Origin: Serinus canaria | Lineage: Eukaryota; Chordata; Aves; Passeriformes; Fringillidae | Length of the DNA: 64,000 bases | NCBI RefSeq assembly: GCF_022539315.1 | Contig: NC_066316.1 | Span: 53,631,994 to 53,695,993, forward strand | Direction: 5' to 3' | Shown: positions 1-13,020 of the stretch, one piece after another | Position numbering within the stretch: position 1 is the stretch's first letter | How the letters are laid out: the number at the start of each line of letters is the position of its first letter | Notes under the pieces: generated by a model | Told to the model about the DNA's origin: nothing | Database searches by the model: none | Seen by the model: the letters and a program-made list of their open reading frames with translations, nothing else | Translations under genes and position numbers: made by a program

Positions 1-3000
1 TTGGAAAACTGCCTTCTCCTTTAGCAGTATAACTGTCAGACAACAGTTCACATACAGCAACACAAAGTCATAACTTGGGAGATAATCTTTTATATGTTCC
101 TAAAAATATGCTTTGAAATCCTACATTTAAAAGGGTTTAACAACACACAATACCCCAAACTATCAAATAAGCAGTAAAAGTAACACGCAGAGCCAGACAC
201 AAAACCAGAATGAAAATGATTTTTTATTATTCTCCTCTGTATTACCATAAATGACATGCTATATTTAATTTTACAGTGCCCCTGGACAAATCATCAAATA
301 CTTTAATAACTACACAAACATTAATATTTAAATACAACAGATCCCCTCAGTTACTGAATAATCATAACTCTGGATTGATAGGGCACTAAATGGAAAAATC
401 TTGTTTAGACAGTTGTAAGAGGGGGGGAGGGTGTTTAATGAAACAAGTTTGATGGTCTTGTCATCATAAAACTGATAGATATTTGGCACAATTTATATCT
501 TTGCTAAAAAGAAGTTTGAGAAATGGAACAATTGTGGTGAAGATTAATTTTCCCTTCTTCTGCTGTGAGAGCACAGTCCTTTAGGTCATTAGCAGGAATG
601 TGTGACAGAGATTGCACTTTACCCATGCAAGCTCCATGCTGACTCTTAGAAAATGCACTTGTTAAATAGCTGTGACTTCTATACTTGTGAAATAGGCTGC
701 CCAGCTATCATCACAGCTATCTAGACCCATTTTATGAGAGTGATGAATATAGATGGTAAAAGAGACAGCATACAGAGGTCTGGCTGTCAGTGTTTGTTAG
801 GCCTGACCACCCATTCTACCTGCTGTTCTTAGAGGGATTTTTTTAAATCCAGATTTTGTCTTGTTGCTTCAGCTACTCTTCCAGTTAAATGTTCTACCTA
901 ATAATGGAAGTTTGGCAACTAAACAACAAGAACAGTGAAGTGGAAGGTATTTCTAATTCCTCCAGCACCACAAAAAACCTAATAGACAAACAAAACAAAA
1001 CAAATAAACCAAACCAAAACAAAAAGTCTGAAAGACTTCTCAGTCAAAGTCACTCACATAAATGCCTGAACCAGAAGCCTGAGACTTGACTAGATTTTCA
1101 GGTCTCCAGATCTGTGACTACGTTCATGCATGTGTATTATGTGTCACTGAGCACAGATGACACTAAGCTAATGAAAATATCTTATCATTGCTGGACAAAG
1201 GCTTGGCTTTTATTTGTGTCAACTCATACCCTGCTTGGGTGCCACAGCTTTTGTAGCTAAATGAAATGCTTACAGACTGGGAGGTGGGCTGTGTTCACTT
1301 ACCAATCCCTTATATTTGGCTTCATGCCACTTTCCAGGAGAGTCTATCTATGTTAAATGCATTTTAACATTTTCTTTGCTATTTTGGGGCACTGCCTCAG
1401 ACTCTGCAATTTTCAGAGTTCCTTTTTCTTCTGTGCTCTTCAGCTCCATGGAGATAATATAGTTCTAGCTGTATTATGTTTCTTGGCCCCTTCTCAGTTG
1501 GGAAATACCCATTTGAGGGAAATTCAAGTGAGAACATGAATGTGTTCACATTCTAGCTTTGCTGGAGCAGAGGGGAGGAAATGGCACAGAGACATAAGGC
1601 CGCTGAATAATAGGACATGGGCTGGCAGACCTGGGAAGCAATACCATTAGAGTACTCCTCCAGATGTGGACAGCTGACAAACTTTAATGATGAAGGCTGC
1701 GTCCAAGCCAGTTATGATGAACTAATTAAATATCTTGCTCCATTTAATAAAGGAAGTACAGAAGAATCCAAGCTGTCTATAAATCACCTACCCACTGCCC
1801 TGCCAAGCTTCTGCAGTGGCAGGAAAGGTGAGCAAAAGAAAAGACAATACATCAAAACTAAAGGACTGAGACCAATGGAAGTTTCTTTGCTAGGAAAGAA
1901 TGGTTGTTGTCACCACATCTTAATGAAAACAAAAATACTGTAGAAACTCCAAAGCCATGGGCCTGGAATCAGACCAGAGAAGGTTAAAACAGCATAAGAG
2001 GTTAGCATGAACACTGCTGCTTAGAACTGAGCAAATCTTTAAATAAGTAATTAATTCCCTCTGTCTTGACTTTATATGCCTAATTTATCATTCAGTTCTT
2101 GTAACTTCATTTATTTTTCCTTTTCCTTGTTAGAAGGCAGCAATAAAACAAGAAGTTGGAATTGAGTTCTTGATATTAAGAAAAGAGCTGATTAGTCTCT
2201 GAGACTAACTCTGGGCTTGGGCTGCCTCCACTCTGCTGCTGCAGTAGTAATGCATGCTCCCTTGAGAGGACAGATTTAGTCACTGAGCACAACCTCTTTT
2301 TCAGGAGAAGAAAATGTAAAGAGACAGCAGTTTCTAGCAATAAAATAAAAACCAAAATAACATAAACCATTTCTTCCCCAGTCATTTCTTCCTCCTTCAT
2401 TCCAGCTTTTCTTGAAATGGACAACCCATGCCCATTGATGAGATTTTGAGCTGTTTATGATTATTTGTAGTGCTTGAGAGAAAAGCTGATTTTTGCAATT
2501 ACATGTATACAACAGAAAATATATTTCCACCTTTTTATTTCACTCCAAAAATCTACCTGAAACATGCTGAGAAACTAGAAATACATTCCTACGGATTTAA
2601 CTCATTTGAAGACATTGGAACACTGGTGAGGAATGAAATTCTATCAAACCGTATTACTTTATGATAAAATTGTGAATTCAGTGTACTGGAATGAGTAATT
2701 GAACTCCCCAAATTGCACTGTGATTTCTCCCTTCCCCTGTATGTGCATGGGTGTCTGTATTTTTGTACAGCCTTAGGAAAGCTACTGTGAAAGGATGTTT
2801 TAGTGAAGTCTTTCAATTTACTATTAACAAGTTTTTTGAGATGCATATACATTTTCCTCATTGCCAAATATCCTCTTTCAAAGATATCTTTGAAGTCCTA
2901 CAATTTGAAGGTTAGAGTGCTTTTTGCATATCACTTAACCATTCTGATTGCGTCCTATTCCTTGACAAAAACACAGATAAGCAACTATTTTGTAAAACTG

Positions 3001-6000
3001 TATTTTGAATCTCTGATGTAATTTCTGGGGATGGACATAGTCCCAAGATGTACTGGAAGCTTGAATTAATCCTAGAAATCATAAATAGAAATGCTGGAGA
3101 AGTCTTCTCTTCACCAATAACACAGCTCACAACTGAAACTATCATTTTTTCAGCCTTCTGTGAAATAGAAGTACAGATGGTTGTCTATGTGCATAACATC
3201 AGTGATGCCCAAAGCAAAGAGATTACAAATACTTTACGGAGTTGTTATCACCAAATACTCAGGAGAATAGAGAAAGGCAGAAGTTCACCTTAAAGCTACA
3301 GTAGATGGTCATGGCACTCTATTTACCACTGTACTATTTGTTCCCATAACCTCTCAGAAAGATTATTGTTCTAGAGCAGGTTTCCTTTACCTTTTTTTTT
3401 TTTGTTGTTTTTTCCTGGAACAGGCTGGATTTTGCTTCAGACATCACTTTACACTGATGATATTTAACTTTGTAAATGAAATTAATTGTCAGAAATGATC
3501 TTACACAAGCTGAATGTGTGGTCAAAGAATTTGTTAAAAATTCCTGTGAAGATGAAAATTACTTGGCAGATGCGGTGGTTAAAACCTTGTCTTTATAATG
3601 GTTCCATGATAAAAAATGGCCTCATGGATTTAGCATCTTCCAGGAGGGATTCACACTAACACTGTTGCGTTTAGCTAGGATACCTTTCCAACTCTATTTG
3701 TAAGGTGTGGCTCTTTCTTGGGAAAATCTATGATGTTGCAGAAGACAGAAACCAAAGTTACCATTTTTGCTTCACAGCAGGAAGAAGCTTCATGTAGATA
3801 ATTGGCTGCTGAAGACTGAAGAAATCAATCAGTGCACACGTTTGTTTCACTCTAAGACCAGGGCCTGACAGCTTTCAGGCTAAATGAACATTTTTGGACA
3901 AGCCTGTAGATATGCCTGATATCAGGTTGAACAGCTCCAACACTTGCTGTACTTGAAGAACTCTCTCTTTAAACTGCTGCAGTCCTTCGGTTCTTGTGCT
4001 GCTTTTAGCTTCCCTATCTGGCATAGACTTTTAACAACACTTAAGTATTTTGCTGAGATGTGGTTTGTCTTGAGTTGTGTTTCTTCAAACTGATCTTAGC
4101 ATTATCTTTTACCAAGGTAGATCTATATGTTTTCAAATTAATATAGAATGCAAATTCCTTTACTGTATTACTGCATTTCAGCATACCATGTCAGTAAATC
4201 CCAGAGCTGCAGTCTGTAATGTTGTCACTAGAACAAAAGAAAATATATTTATTTAGAGACATAGAAATATTTTCTGGATTTGTGTGCCAGCTGAATTGAT
4301 ATTGATGCTATCAGTTTCACTGGGTAGCTCTCTTGTTCAAATATGACAAGAAGTCATCAGCTCGGTCACAAAGAATGCCACCAGGCTCCAAGAGACCTGC
4401 ATCACTTTGCTCCAGGTAATACAACTATATCCAATAGTTTTCATTCTTGATGATTTCTTTCTTGCATCTCTTGCTGGAATAGGCTGAAAATTAATGTGTT
4501 ACACTGATGGATGTGATTACCCTGATCTGTCTGAAGCACATGATGACTTTCATCTGTTTTAATAGCTGCTGTAAACATGCAGGCAAAGCAGTAGTGTAGA
4601 TGAACATAGAAAATAATCAAATCATCTGGTTTTGATGAAAGTGTGTAAAACTCTAAAGTACACTAAAAAAACATGAATCAAAAGTTTATTGAAAATATAA
4701 AGCAGCTTGTCCTCAGCAAATTCATGATTCACACCAGATTTAAATGCACCATAACACACTTGGGTCAGCTTGAGAGAGTTGGTTTTGAAGGTCTGGAATA
4801 ATACATAAGGTGCGGAAAAAGTGTGCATTTGCAGCAAATCTGTTCTGATGGAAAGCAGCCATAATGAGGCCTCAGATATTTGATCTCCTGGTGGCATGAG
4901 AAGCATCCCAGGAACTTAGACATCAGCAGAAGGATGCCCCATTTTCCAAGACAGGTAACACGGATGCCTCTGAAAATCTCATTGCAAGTGCTGATATTTG
5001 TTGCAGGGGGCAAATTCTCAAGCTAGGTATCTCCTAGGGCTGTAGAGATTAATTTCTACTTTCATTTCCACGTTCATTTTTAGGGGGCTTTAGCTCTTTG
5101 AGGCAAGACAAGGCTGTAAATATCCCTGGGATGGGACTTTGTCCTGCACTCTGAAGCAATTGTGACATTTATATGGACATAAGAGAACAAGAATCAGCGG
5201 GCGACTCAGATCTTGCTGCTCCACTGACCTATCTTAGATGGTGGCCGTTACCAGACAGCTCAAAGGAAGGTGTCAAACCTGAAGGACTTTCTATTCAGGA
5301 CTGGATTAAAACAAGGAGGGAGGTTTAATTCACTTTGTAAAGCTGTTATTATCTCTATGGTAATTCTGGATAGTTTAATCTCAATGCTAAACCTGATAAA
5401 TTCTTGGCATCAGGGACTTGCAGAAGCAAAAGGCTTCCCCTAGATAATTACTGGTTACATGACACCATTCCCTTCTTGACTTTGAATTTCTCACCTTTGA
5501 ACTTCATTGCATGTCATTTTTTCTTGCATCACGATATAGGGAGAACAGAAATTCCTGACCTACTTTTTCTATTGTATTCATGACTTTGTATCATATTATC
5601 CTTTCCCCTCTTATTTGTCTAATTACTTAATTAAGAACTCCTCCATCTACTCTGTTTCTCATCAGCTACTACTTAAAACCACAGCACTTTTTTTTTTATG
5701 TGACTAAATTGCATGCCACAGACAGGAACAGGAGAAGCTGAGGTGCCCACAGCTCTCTGTGGGAGCTGGGAACTGTTTCTGTGACAATTATTTTGTCTTG
5801 TCTTTGCTTCTAATAATGAGTCAAAGTCCTTGCTGGTCCCAGGTCTACACGATGTCCAAGTCATTTTCTGAGCTGCTGCTTTTTCACAAAGGCAGAATCT
5901 GCAATTATATCCTTTCATAGGGCAGACCAAGAAGGGAAGAATTCTGTACCTTCATGTATGACTTCGTACAGAAGCGCCAGATGCAACCAATCCATGACAA

Positions 6001-8930
6001 AATAATGAAAGTCCATTGACCATGTAATACAAAATAAGATCTGTCAAAATACCTTTGTTTTGGTGGTTTTTTTTTTGTTTCTCTCCCTTTTTTTTTTTTT
6101 AAACAAAGAGCACATTTGGAAGAAAAATTTTCTCTGTGAGCCAAAACGTCTTTCCTGTGTCCCAAACACTTATCTAACAGGAATGAAGTAATGACACTAA
6201 ACTTTTGTTTTTTCAAGATAAAAATCACAAATAGCATGGCTACTGGTTTTCAGATGGTCCATTCAGTGTAGCTTGGCTACTCAGAGCATTACTGCATTCC
6301 CAGTTATGTGGCACTGAAATGGAAGTGCTGTGCACTGACGATTCAAGGCAGTGCAACAGAGAACAGAATTAGGCCCTCATGAAATCTTAATGCATTGTGA
6401 AGCTTTCCAGCTCACATATATACCCCAGTGAGACGGGGAAAAGCCTAGTTCAAAAACTGTCTAGCAAGGAGAGGATATGGTTCAGTTCTGCTGTGATCTA
6501 ATGAAAGATGAACCAAGCTTCTTAGAAGTCTCATAGGATTTTTACCTCAGTTGTTATAGACAGGTATGTAGATGGTATACCTAAATTGAACAAAAGAGGG
6601 GGGAAGAAAAATGTCTGGAATTAATTAAATATCTTCTCCTGGAATACCCTCATAAAACTCTTGTCTGATTAAAGCCTCTAAAAACAAGGAAAAAATGCCT
6701 GCCTACTAAAAAGCTAAAAATAAAGTTAAACAAAAGATGTTTTAAAGATGGCACCGAATAAGTGAGAGAATTCCATGAACTTTTGGCTTAGTGGGCTGAC
6801 AGCCTTTTTTAAATGGCAAATGCTTGAAGGTTCAGTTTTAGGACAGGTTGTTAGTTGCCCAAGTAGCCTGAGTGCTCCCAGAGGCTGTTTGAGTGTGTGG
6901 TTAAGGGCTTGCTGCTCAGACAGGCTATACAGAAACACTCAAAAGACCCTGCTTGCTCTGCCAGATCCTTCTGATTTATTTATATGAATAAGCCACCAGG
7001 CCCAGACTAAGCTCTTTAGACACTGCTCATTTGTAGATGGTTCTGCACATTATTCTTTTCTTACAACAACCAAATAAATTAATATTAGCACAGATATGCA
7101 ATACTGTTGTTTTTCTTAAAAGCTGAGCATTCAGTGTTGAGGAGGCTTTGGAATATAACCTTGGAAAAACTAGGGCCTAGACCTTAAAGCTTTTATGAAA
7201 GGGACAGTCTGGATGATACTGTTGGCTGTGAAATGCAATACTGACTGTGTGAATACAATAAGATTGAATCTCTTGATTTAATCTCTTCATGGTGGACATG
7301 ATGCACAGGGAGTACACTGTAGTTTCTCCATTTAATGCCCATATTGTAAAGGGTGGAGCACAGATGAATTGGGCTTGGGCCACTGGCTGCTCCAGGAACT
7401 GCCTACTGATGTGCAAAAAGGATGGGGCATGTTTGACAGTCAGTTTTTAGTGCTTTGAAGTTAACCATTGCTTGTAGTCATACTGGATATATTTCTGTCA
7501 GCAGTGGACAGGTAATGAAATACAAGCATGTCAGGTTTCTCTGTCTCCCATATGCATTACCTAGCCTTCAGTGTGAGTGGGAGTGAAGCAAAAGTAGTAA
7601 TGAGATGAACTAATTTCCTCAATAGGCTTGGATTCAACTTCCTATATTAATCCAATATCCAAGTTGTTTTGCTTTCACTGTTACTTTAACTTAATTTAGC
7701 TAACTCTGGCTTGTTCAAGAAGATAGGTACACAACTACTTTTTATTTGACTGTGACATGCACTGCTACTCTATTTCCTTAAACCTCAGTTTGGTTGCTTA
7801 CCAGCTATGAATAGGGCTAGTTATGGACATTTGGTCCTGACTACTATTATTTTTGCAGTGACAAAAAGAGACCAACCACACCTGACTTCCCAAGTACCAA
7901 TACAAACTGACAGTCAACTGACTGGACTAAGGAAAGCTTTTTCACAGGCAAATTCTGAGTTAGCCTACTTAATTTTTTTTTTTTTTTGGTCACTGGCAGT
8001 AGCAGATACTGGTTGCCAGCCACACTGGCTCTCAGTTGGCCTTGAGATGGCCTGGCCTCCATAGCCATTCCCTCCTTTGAAAGGATGAATGTATTCCTAC
8101 CTTGTGTGAGTCTTGAGTGGAACTGATCACTCCTATTTTTCTGAGCTAGAAAAAGATGGTGCATGATCAGGTAGGTTTTGCAGAGCTCTGAGTCAGCAAA
8201 TCCTCAGCAGGTGAGTATTCTGTGGCAGGACCAGGAACCAAGAGTTAAACATAGCAAGTAGGAAGACAGATATCTCAGGAGATAAGCAGTCATTTCTTCT
8301 CTAAAAGCGGCACGGTATCCAAGGAGGGTAACCTAGGAGGGGTTTTGTCATGCCTCCACATACACTGAGCAAGGCAAAAGTATAAAATATCCCTGATGAG
8401 AAGCTAAGCAGCATATTGTGGTGAGAAATGTCACCTCAGGAGGAGTGTGACAGTGGCAAAGAGGTATGCACTGAGAAATTATTGAAGAAGGATTGACCCA
8501 CTCCCACGTGTCCATCTCTCTGTTCTCTGTGATGGTGCTCAGAGGAGTAACTGGAAGAGGCTGCTTTAAACTAGCTAGTGAAGGCTAGACCATGCGCTCG
8601 CTGTTCTAGGAGAGCCAGAAATGCACTATTTTCTGCGTAGCTCCATGCCACAGGTCACTTCCCAGTTGTCAGTGTTCTCCAACTGCTCTCATTTCACAGG
8701 CTCCTCTATGAAATTGCTCCAGTAAGACATTAGAGCTGCAGATGCCCTTGGCATTTGGAAGAGGCATCTACAATACTTGATTTTTTTAGCTTCCTTCTGC
8801 TTCCTTGCCCTTTTATCCCTAGATTCTATGTCTGCCTCTTTCTTGGTCCTGTCTCTGTACCAATCTCTTTAGCCAAAATGCTCCGATTGTCACTGAAAAC
8901 CCTCTGCTTATATGCTGAACATCTCTGCAT
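1..8930. other. Unique non-coding DNA, no gene recognised
   Basis: AT-leaning single-copy sequence. Open frames here are short, occur on both strands and resemble no family I know. The longest is 108 codons at 1617-1943 (+). It has no visible upstream exon context, although a donor-like AAAG/GTGAGC occurs inside it near 1828. Poly-T runs lie near 3392-3403, 6069-6102 and 7973-7987. I see no repeat with a recognisable consensus and no RNA gene. Confidence 0.6.
986..1026. repeat. A/C-rich simple repeat (CAAAA-like)
   Basis: About 40 bases made almost only of A with regularly spaced C, as imperfect CAAAA/CAAAT/CCAAA units. It is low-complexity sequence with no sign that it is the tail of a nearby retroelement. 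Confidence 0.7.
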
Positions 8931-8962
8931 GAGCAGACCTCATTATCATGTGGCAAGAGGTC

Positions 8963-9030
8963 ATTTACATATGCAAATCAGGTTAATGAGAGCAGAACTG
9001 TAAAAGGCTTCATTCCAGAGGCATTTGCAT
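8963..9030. promoter_or_regulatory. Paired octamer (POU-factor) motif cluster
   Basis: A perfect octamer ATGCAAAT lies at 8971-8978. A second one in opposite orientation (ATTTGCAT) lies at 9023-9030, with starts 52 bp apart. The first sits in the 16-mer ATTTACATATGCAAAT (8963-8978), which is palindromic except for one base pair and so resembles a POU homodimer site. Octamers are bound by POU-domain proteins; that this one is functional is my inference. About half a dozen single octamers occur elsewhere in the window and look like chance, so the pairing and the palindrome are the only distinguishing points. Confidence 0.35.
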
Positions 9031-9059
9031 ATCTAGCTTTAGAAATATTTGAGTGCTCT

Positions 9060-12000
9060 GCCCCTAGCTGTGCAACCAGGACACAGAAGCCCTGGCAGTA
9101 TGTCTTCAGTGGCGATTATATCCACAGACAGCTGCCATCCTGGTTTGCAACAGCCTCTGTCTGAGGTACTGGCTCATTTGAACACAGAGGGTAGTTGTGT
9201 AATATGTGCTTCTGCACCAGACTACTAAGAAGCAGTTAAGCCTTGGCCCTTATTGGGACAACATGTGGGCTTCTGACAGGTAGATATATGCATTTCAGTA
9301 TGAAGAATACAATTTCCTACGGTGCTGTCAGGAATGCACGCCCGGTGTATGATGAATGAGGAAAACAATGCAGGTGCCAGGCATGGCTGTCTATGAAGAA
9401 CACACTGTGTGTGACACAGCACCGTGCAAAATACTGATCGCGTTTATTCCGTAACTAACGGGGCCTTTAGCCCCCAGAGTACAAGGAGGGATCTCTTTTG
9501 GATGTTTGTAAATTACCCATGAGAGAGCTCCAATTCCCTCCTATGCCACAGACAGAATAGGCTGCCCCCGGTCCCTCTCTTAGACAGGTTCTGGGCAAGC
9601 ATGTTAGGTGCATTCTGACTGTCTAATTGTGAAGCAAATTTGCACAAAGTGTTCCTTAGAAGAAGCATCTTTTGCTGATCATTTTATTTTTTTCATGTGT
9701 TTTGTTTTCAGGAATATGAATGCTTTTTCACTGTAAATGCTCTCTGCCAGGGACTTCTGTGCCTGATTTCAGGGAGAAAAGGCAATTACATCATAATTTC
9801 TGAGAAAAGTTACTGATTTTCCCTTTGCTCCTGCCCAGTCCTTCTGAGTAAGCTACGCGTGTACATGGCACATCCTGATGACTAATATAAGAAAAGACAT
9901 TCCCTCTTGGAAGAGGTATTTCTCTGCCTTGACACACAGTACTAGAACCTATACAGCTGCCAGGCAAATGCCAGGTGGGCATGCCTCAGAGTCAGCTTGG
10001 TGCATGGTTTTGGTGATGACCTTGTATGTATTAGGCAGGAATGAGCTGGGACCTTTGCTAGCTCCTCCAAAGCACAGGATCTAAAGCAAAATGCCCCATT
10101 TATGCCTTCATTTTATCTCTACCTCCACTTATTTTTAGGGACATGCACATGACAGAGAATAATTTACCATAATTCAAATAATAGTGTTCAACTGTTCAAT
10201 AGTATATCCAGTCCCATAGATTTTCTCTCATTTGGCCTTACACTTCTAACCCTACTGACTTAGTGTGGGTCAAACTCCACTGCAGTAACTCCTTGGAGTG
10301 ATTTCTGTATTGCAACACTTTGCCTGTAGCTATTCTCAACTGCTCTGACATGACAGACAAGATTAATTACCTGTGCCTATAGGAGCAAGAATAGCTCTTA
10401 CACCTCTGTGGAACCTGGGACTGAGCTGGTTTCTCCCTCTCAGCTGATGGCTATCACAGAAGACTCTCTGTCCATATACAGTACATAAACACTTTGACAT
10501 TTGCCTGCTTTATGACGCATCGGTGGATGGGCACCACCATCTAATAAACCAGATGCTTTTTGCATGGAGTTTGTCTGCAGACTGAAGGTGAGATTCTCAC
10601 ACTTGTCATGAAGCACAAATTTACTAGTGTGCCTGGATACCCCTTAAGGCCTATGCCTGTGTGCTCACATGTCAGAAGTACAGCCTGCAGCTGAGCAGCC
10701 TATCTTACTGATAGCACAGCTGGATGTGGTCATGACTTCATTGCTGACAGCTCATAGCTATGAGAATCCCCTCTTGTTTAAGAGCACTCTGGACTGAGCA
10801 CTCAGCATCCCTGCTGTGACCCCAGATTGTCACCTTTGGAAGCTGATCTCTCAGAAAAGCATTCCATTGTTTCAGAGCAGAATGGTCCTCCTCCTTCAAC
10901 AAACTCTGCCACACAGGTTTGCTAAGAGAAGAGAAAAGCAAAATACAAACTGGTAAAATAAATACCTGTGGGGCTAATGAAAGTTGATGTCTTTTTTCCA
11001 TGTTTGAATCCTACTTTTCAACTATGAAAATTCAAATTTAACTAGCTCAAACTTACTGTCTTTGTTGTTTCTGGAGGTGTGTCTTTGTTTCGCTGAATAT
11101 CCCCTTTCCATTACGCTCACGTTTAAAGCTTCTCACACAGAATACAATTTACCTTCTTGTGTAGCTTGAGATCAGAAGCCAGAGATTGTTTAGTAAACGA
11201 CGGCTTAGGAGGTGTTCTGTTTTACATAAGCAATAGCCTAAAAGCAGCCAAACCAGAAGGGCAAAGAAAATGTAATCACTTCTAGGAAAAGGGAGCAGTC
11301 CTCTCATTATCGTTGATTTGTTGGAAATATGTATGGATTTTTTTAGGTATTAATAATAAACAGTGTTTCACTGGATCACTCTTCAGGTTGATAATACATC
11401 TTCCATATTTTGCTTAAAATCCAGCTCTCCCTATCTTGAGAGCACTGAGCTGATTTTATTGCTAATCCTGAAAAGTGTTAACAGGAGTAAATCTCCCCTC
11501 AAATTACTGCTGTTGTTCCCTTGCCCTGAGCCAAATTCACTGCTAAGCACCTCTGACCACACAGCCCATATAAATGTACACAATAGAGGAAGTGCCTAAC
11601 ATTTGCTTATTCTCACAGAATTAGGAAAAAAAACCTCACAAAAACCTATGTTACTGTAGGTTTTTTATATATAAACCTACATATTTGGCTATAGCTTACT
11701 TCTTCATACCACATGCTAAATATTCAACAGAAAAACTAAAGTCAAATATGCAGATGCCAGAAAAAAGTGTCTAACATCCAGAGAGAGAAAGAGGGAAACT
11801 AAAGCCATTTGGTGGTGTCAGTTTTCATTGTGTATTACATTGTGGGAGAGCTTTTGAACTCTGGTATAGAGGAGCTTTATTAGAAACCCATTCTCCTCTG
11901 ACCTCTGGAGGCCTAGTCCTATACATGAGCAAGCCAGGTGCCAAAAATAAATGGGCAGACTCACACAGAATTGTGTTTCTAAGGTTTGAGCCAAACACGG

Positions 12001-12639
12001 TGAACTACAGTGAGCAGGATTGCTACCAACAAGTTTAAATATTCCTGCAAAAAAATTAAAGATGTTTCTTACTTTTTTTTCCCATCTCCTATATTAATTT
12101 CCCCTATTTTATTTTTCACTTTAACATCTCTCTTGTTTTTGCAATTCCTGTGATCTACTATTCCTTCCTTCATCTCTTGCTCTTCTGATGTCACTTATTT
12201 CTCCTTCCTAATTCTCATCTCATTATAGAACCTTCTCTGTGTCCTGTTTTCCTCTTCTCCTTATTTATCTCCTTTCCTTGCTGCTTATTTACCTCCTTGC
12301 TCTCTCTGTCTAAGGAGAGTGGCATAAATTCATGTAAAAACCTAACAATATAACTATGATGAACTTCAGAGAAAAAAGCAAAGCAGCAAATGACTTTGTA
12401 TTATATTAGCTGGAATTAGTAAGCATTCTTACAGAATTCCAGCTCAACAAAAGTGCTACCACTCATATATCTGGAGAGCTGGGAGTTTGATTTCGTTTTC
12501 GGTGCTGCACTTTGCTTAGTCCTTGCTGATAGACTGACAAAGCAACCTGGTTGAAAATGAAATGATTTCAACAACTGTGAAATACTGCATGACATAATGG
12601 CCAACATAAAGCCATCATTCTCTGTGTTTACATCGGTAC
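9060..12639. other. Unique non-coding DNA, no gene recognised
   Basis: No gene, RNA gene or recognisable interspersed repeat was found. Open frames are all under 90 codons. The segment 12065-12320 is pyrimidine-rich (many CTCC, TTCC and CTTT runs) but not a clean tandem repeat. Confidence 0.6.
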
Positions 12640-13020
12640 TGATTCTTAACAGCATGCTGTTAGCTCAGCATAAAGCTCTGCTGCTCTGAAACAATTCAGG
12701 TACAAGAACAACTCTTTTACAGCCAATCATGCTCTGTTCCTATAAAGAATTATTATATCAATCTAAACTGGCATGTAAGTTAATGCTCACCCCTCAGCAG
12801 CTTAAATTTTCATAGCGACCCACAGACTTATTCATCTCCCACCGCCGAGAATCATAACCCCATGATCACTACATGCACATCCACGCTATCCAAGAATCAA
12901 TGCCTGCTACAGCATTATACGTATTATCAAATCCAGTTGCTTGTCAATTAACCCAGTACAACATCTGCATGAAGGATTTAAATAAGGAGCATCATATTAT
13001 GCTGTGTGATCAATAAAGTG
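12640..13020. promoter_or_regulatory. Candidate conserved non-coding element
   Basis: A stretch of high-complexity, moderately AT-rich sequence with homeodomain-type and ONECUT-type cores: CAATTA near 12945, TTATTATATCAAT near 12750 and ATCAATAAAG at 13009-13018. It lacks simple repeats, transposon tails and long open frames. This texture is typical of vertebrate developmental enhancers, but the call is from composition alone and could be wrong. Confidence 0.25.

Noticed and set aside
1617..1943. 108-codon frame with an internal donor-like AAAG/GTGAGC
   Set aside because: No convincing acceptor, no similarity I can recognise and no neighbouring exon.
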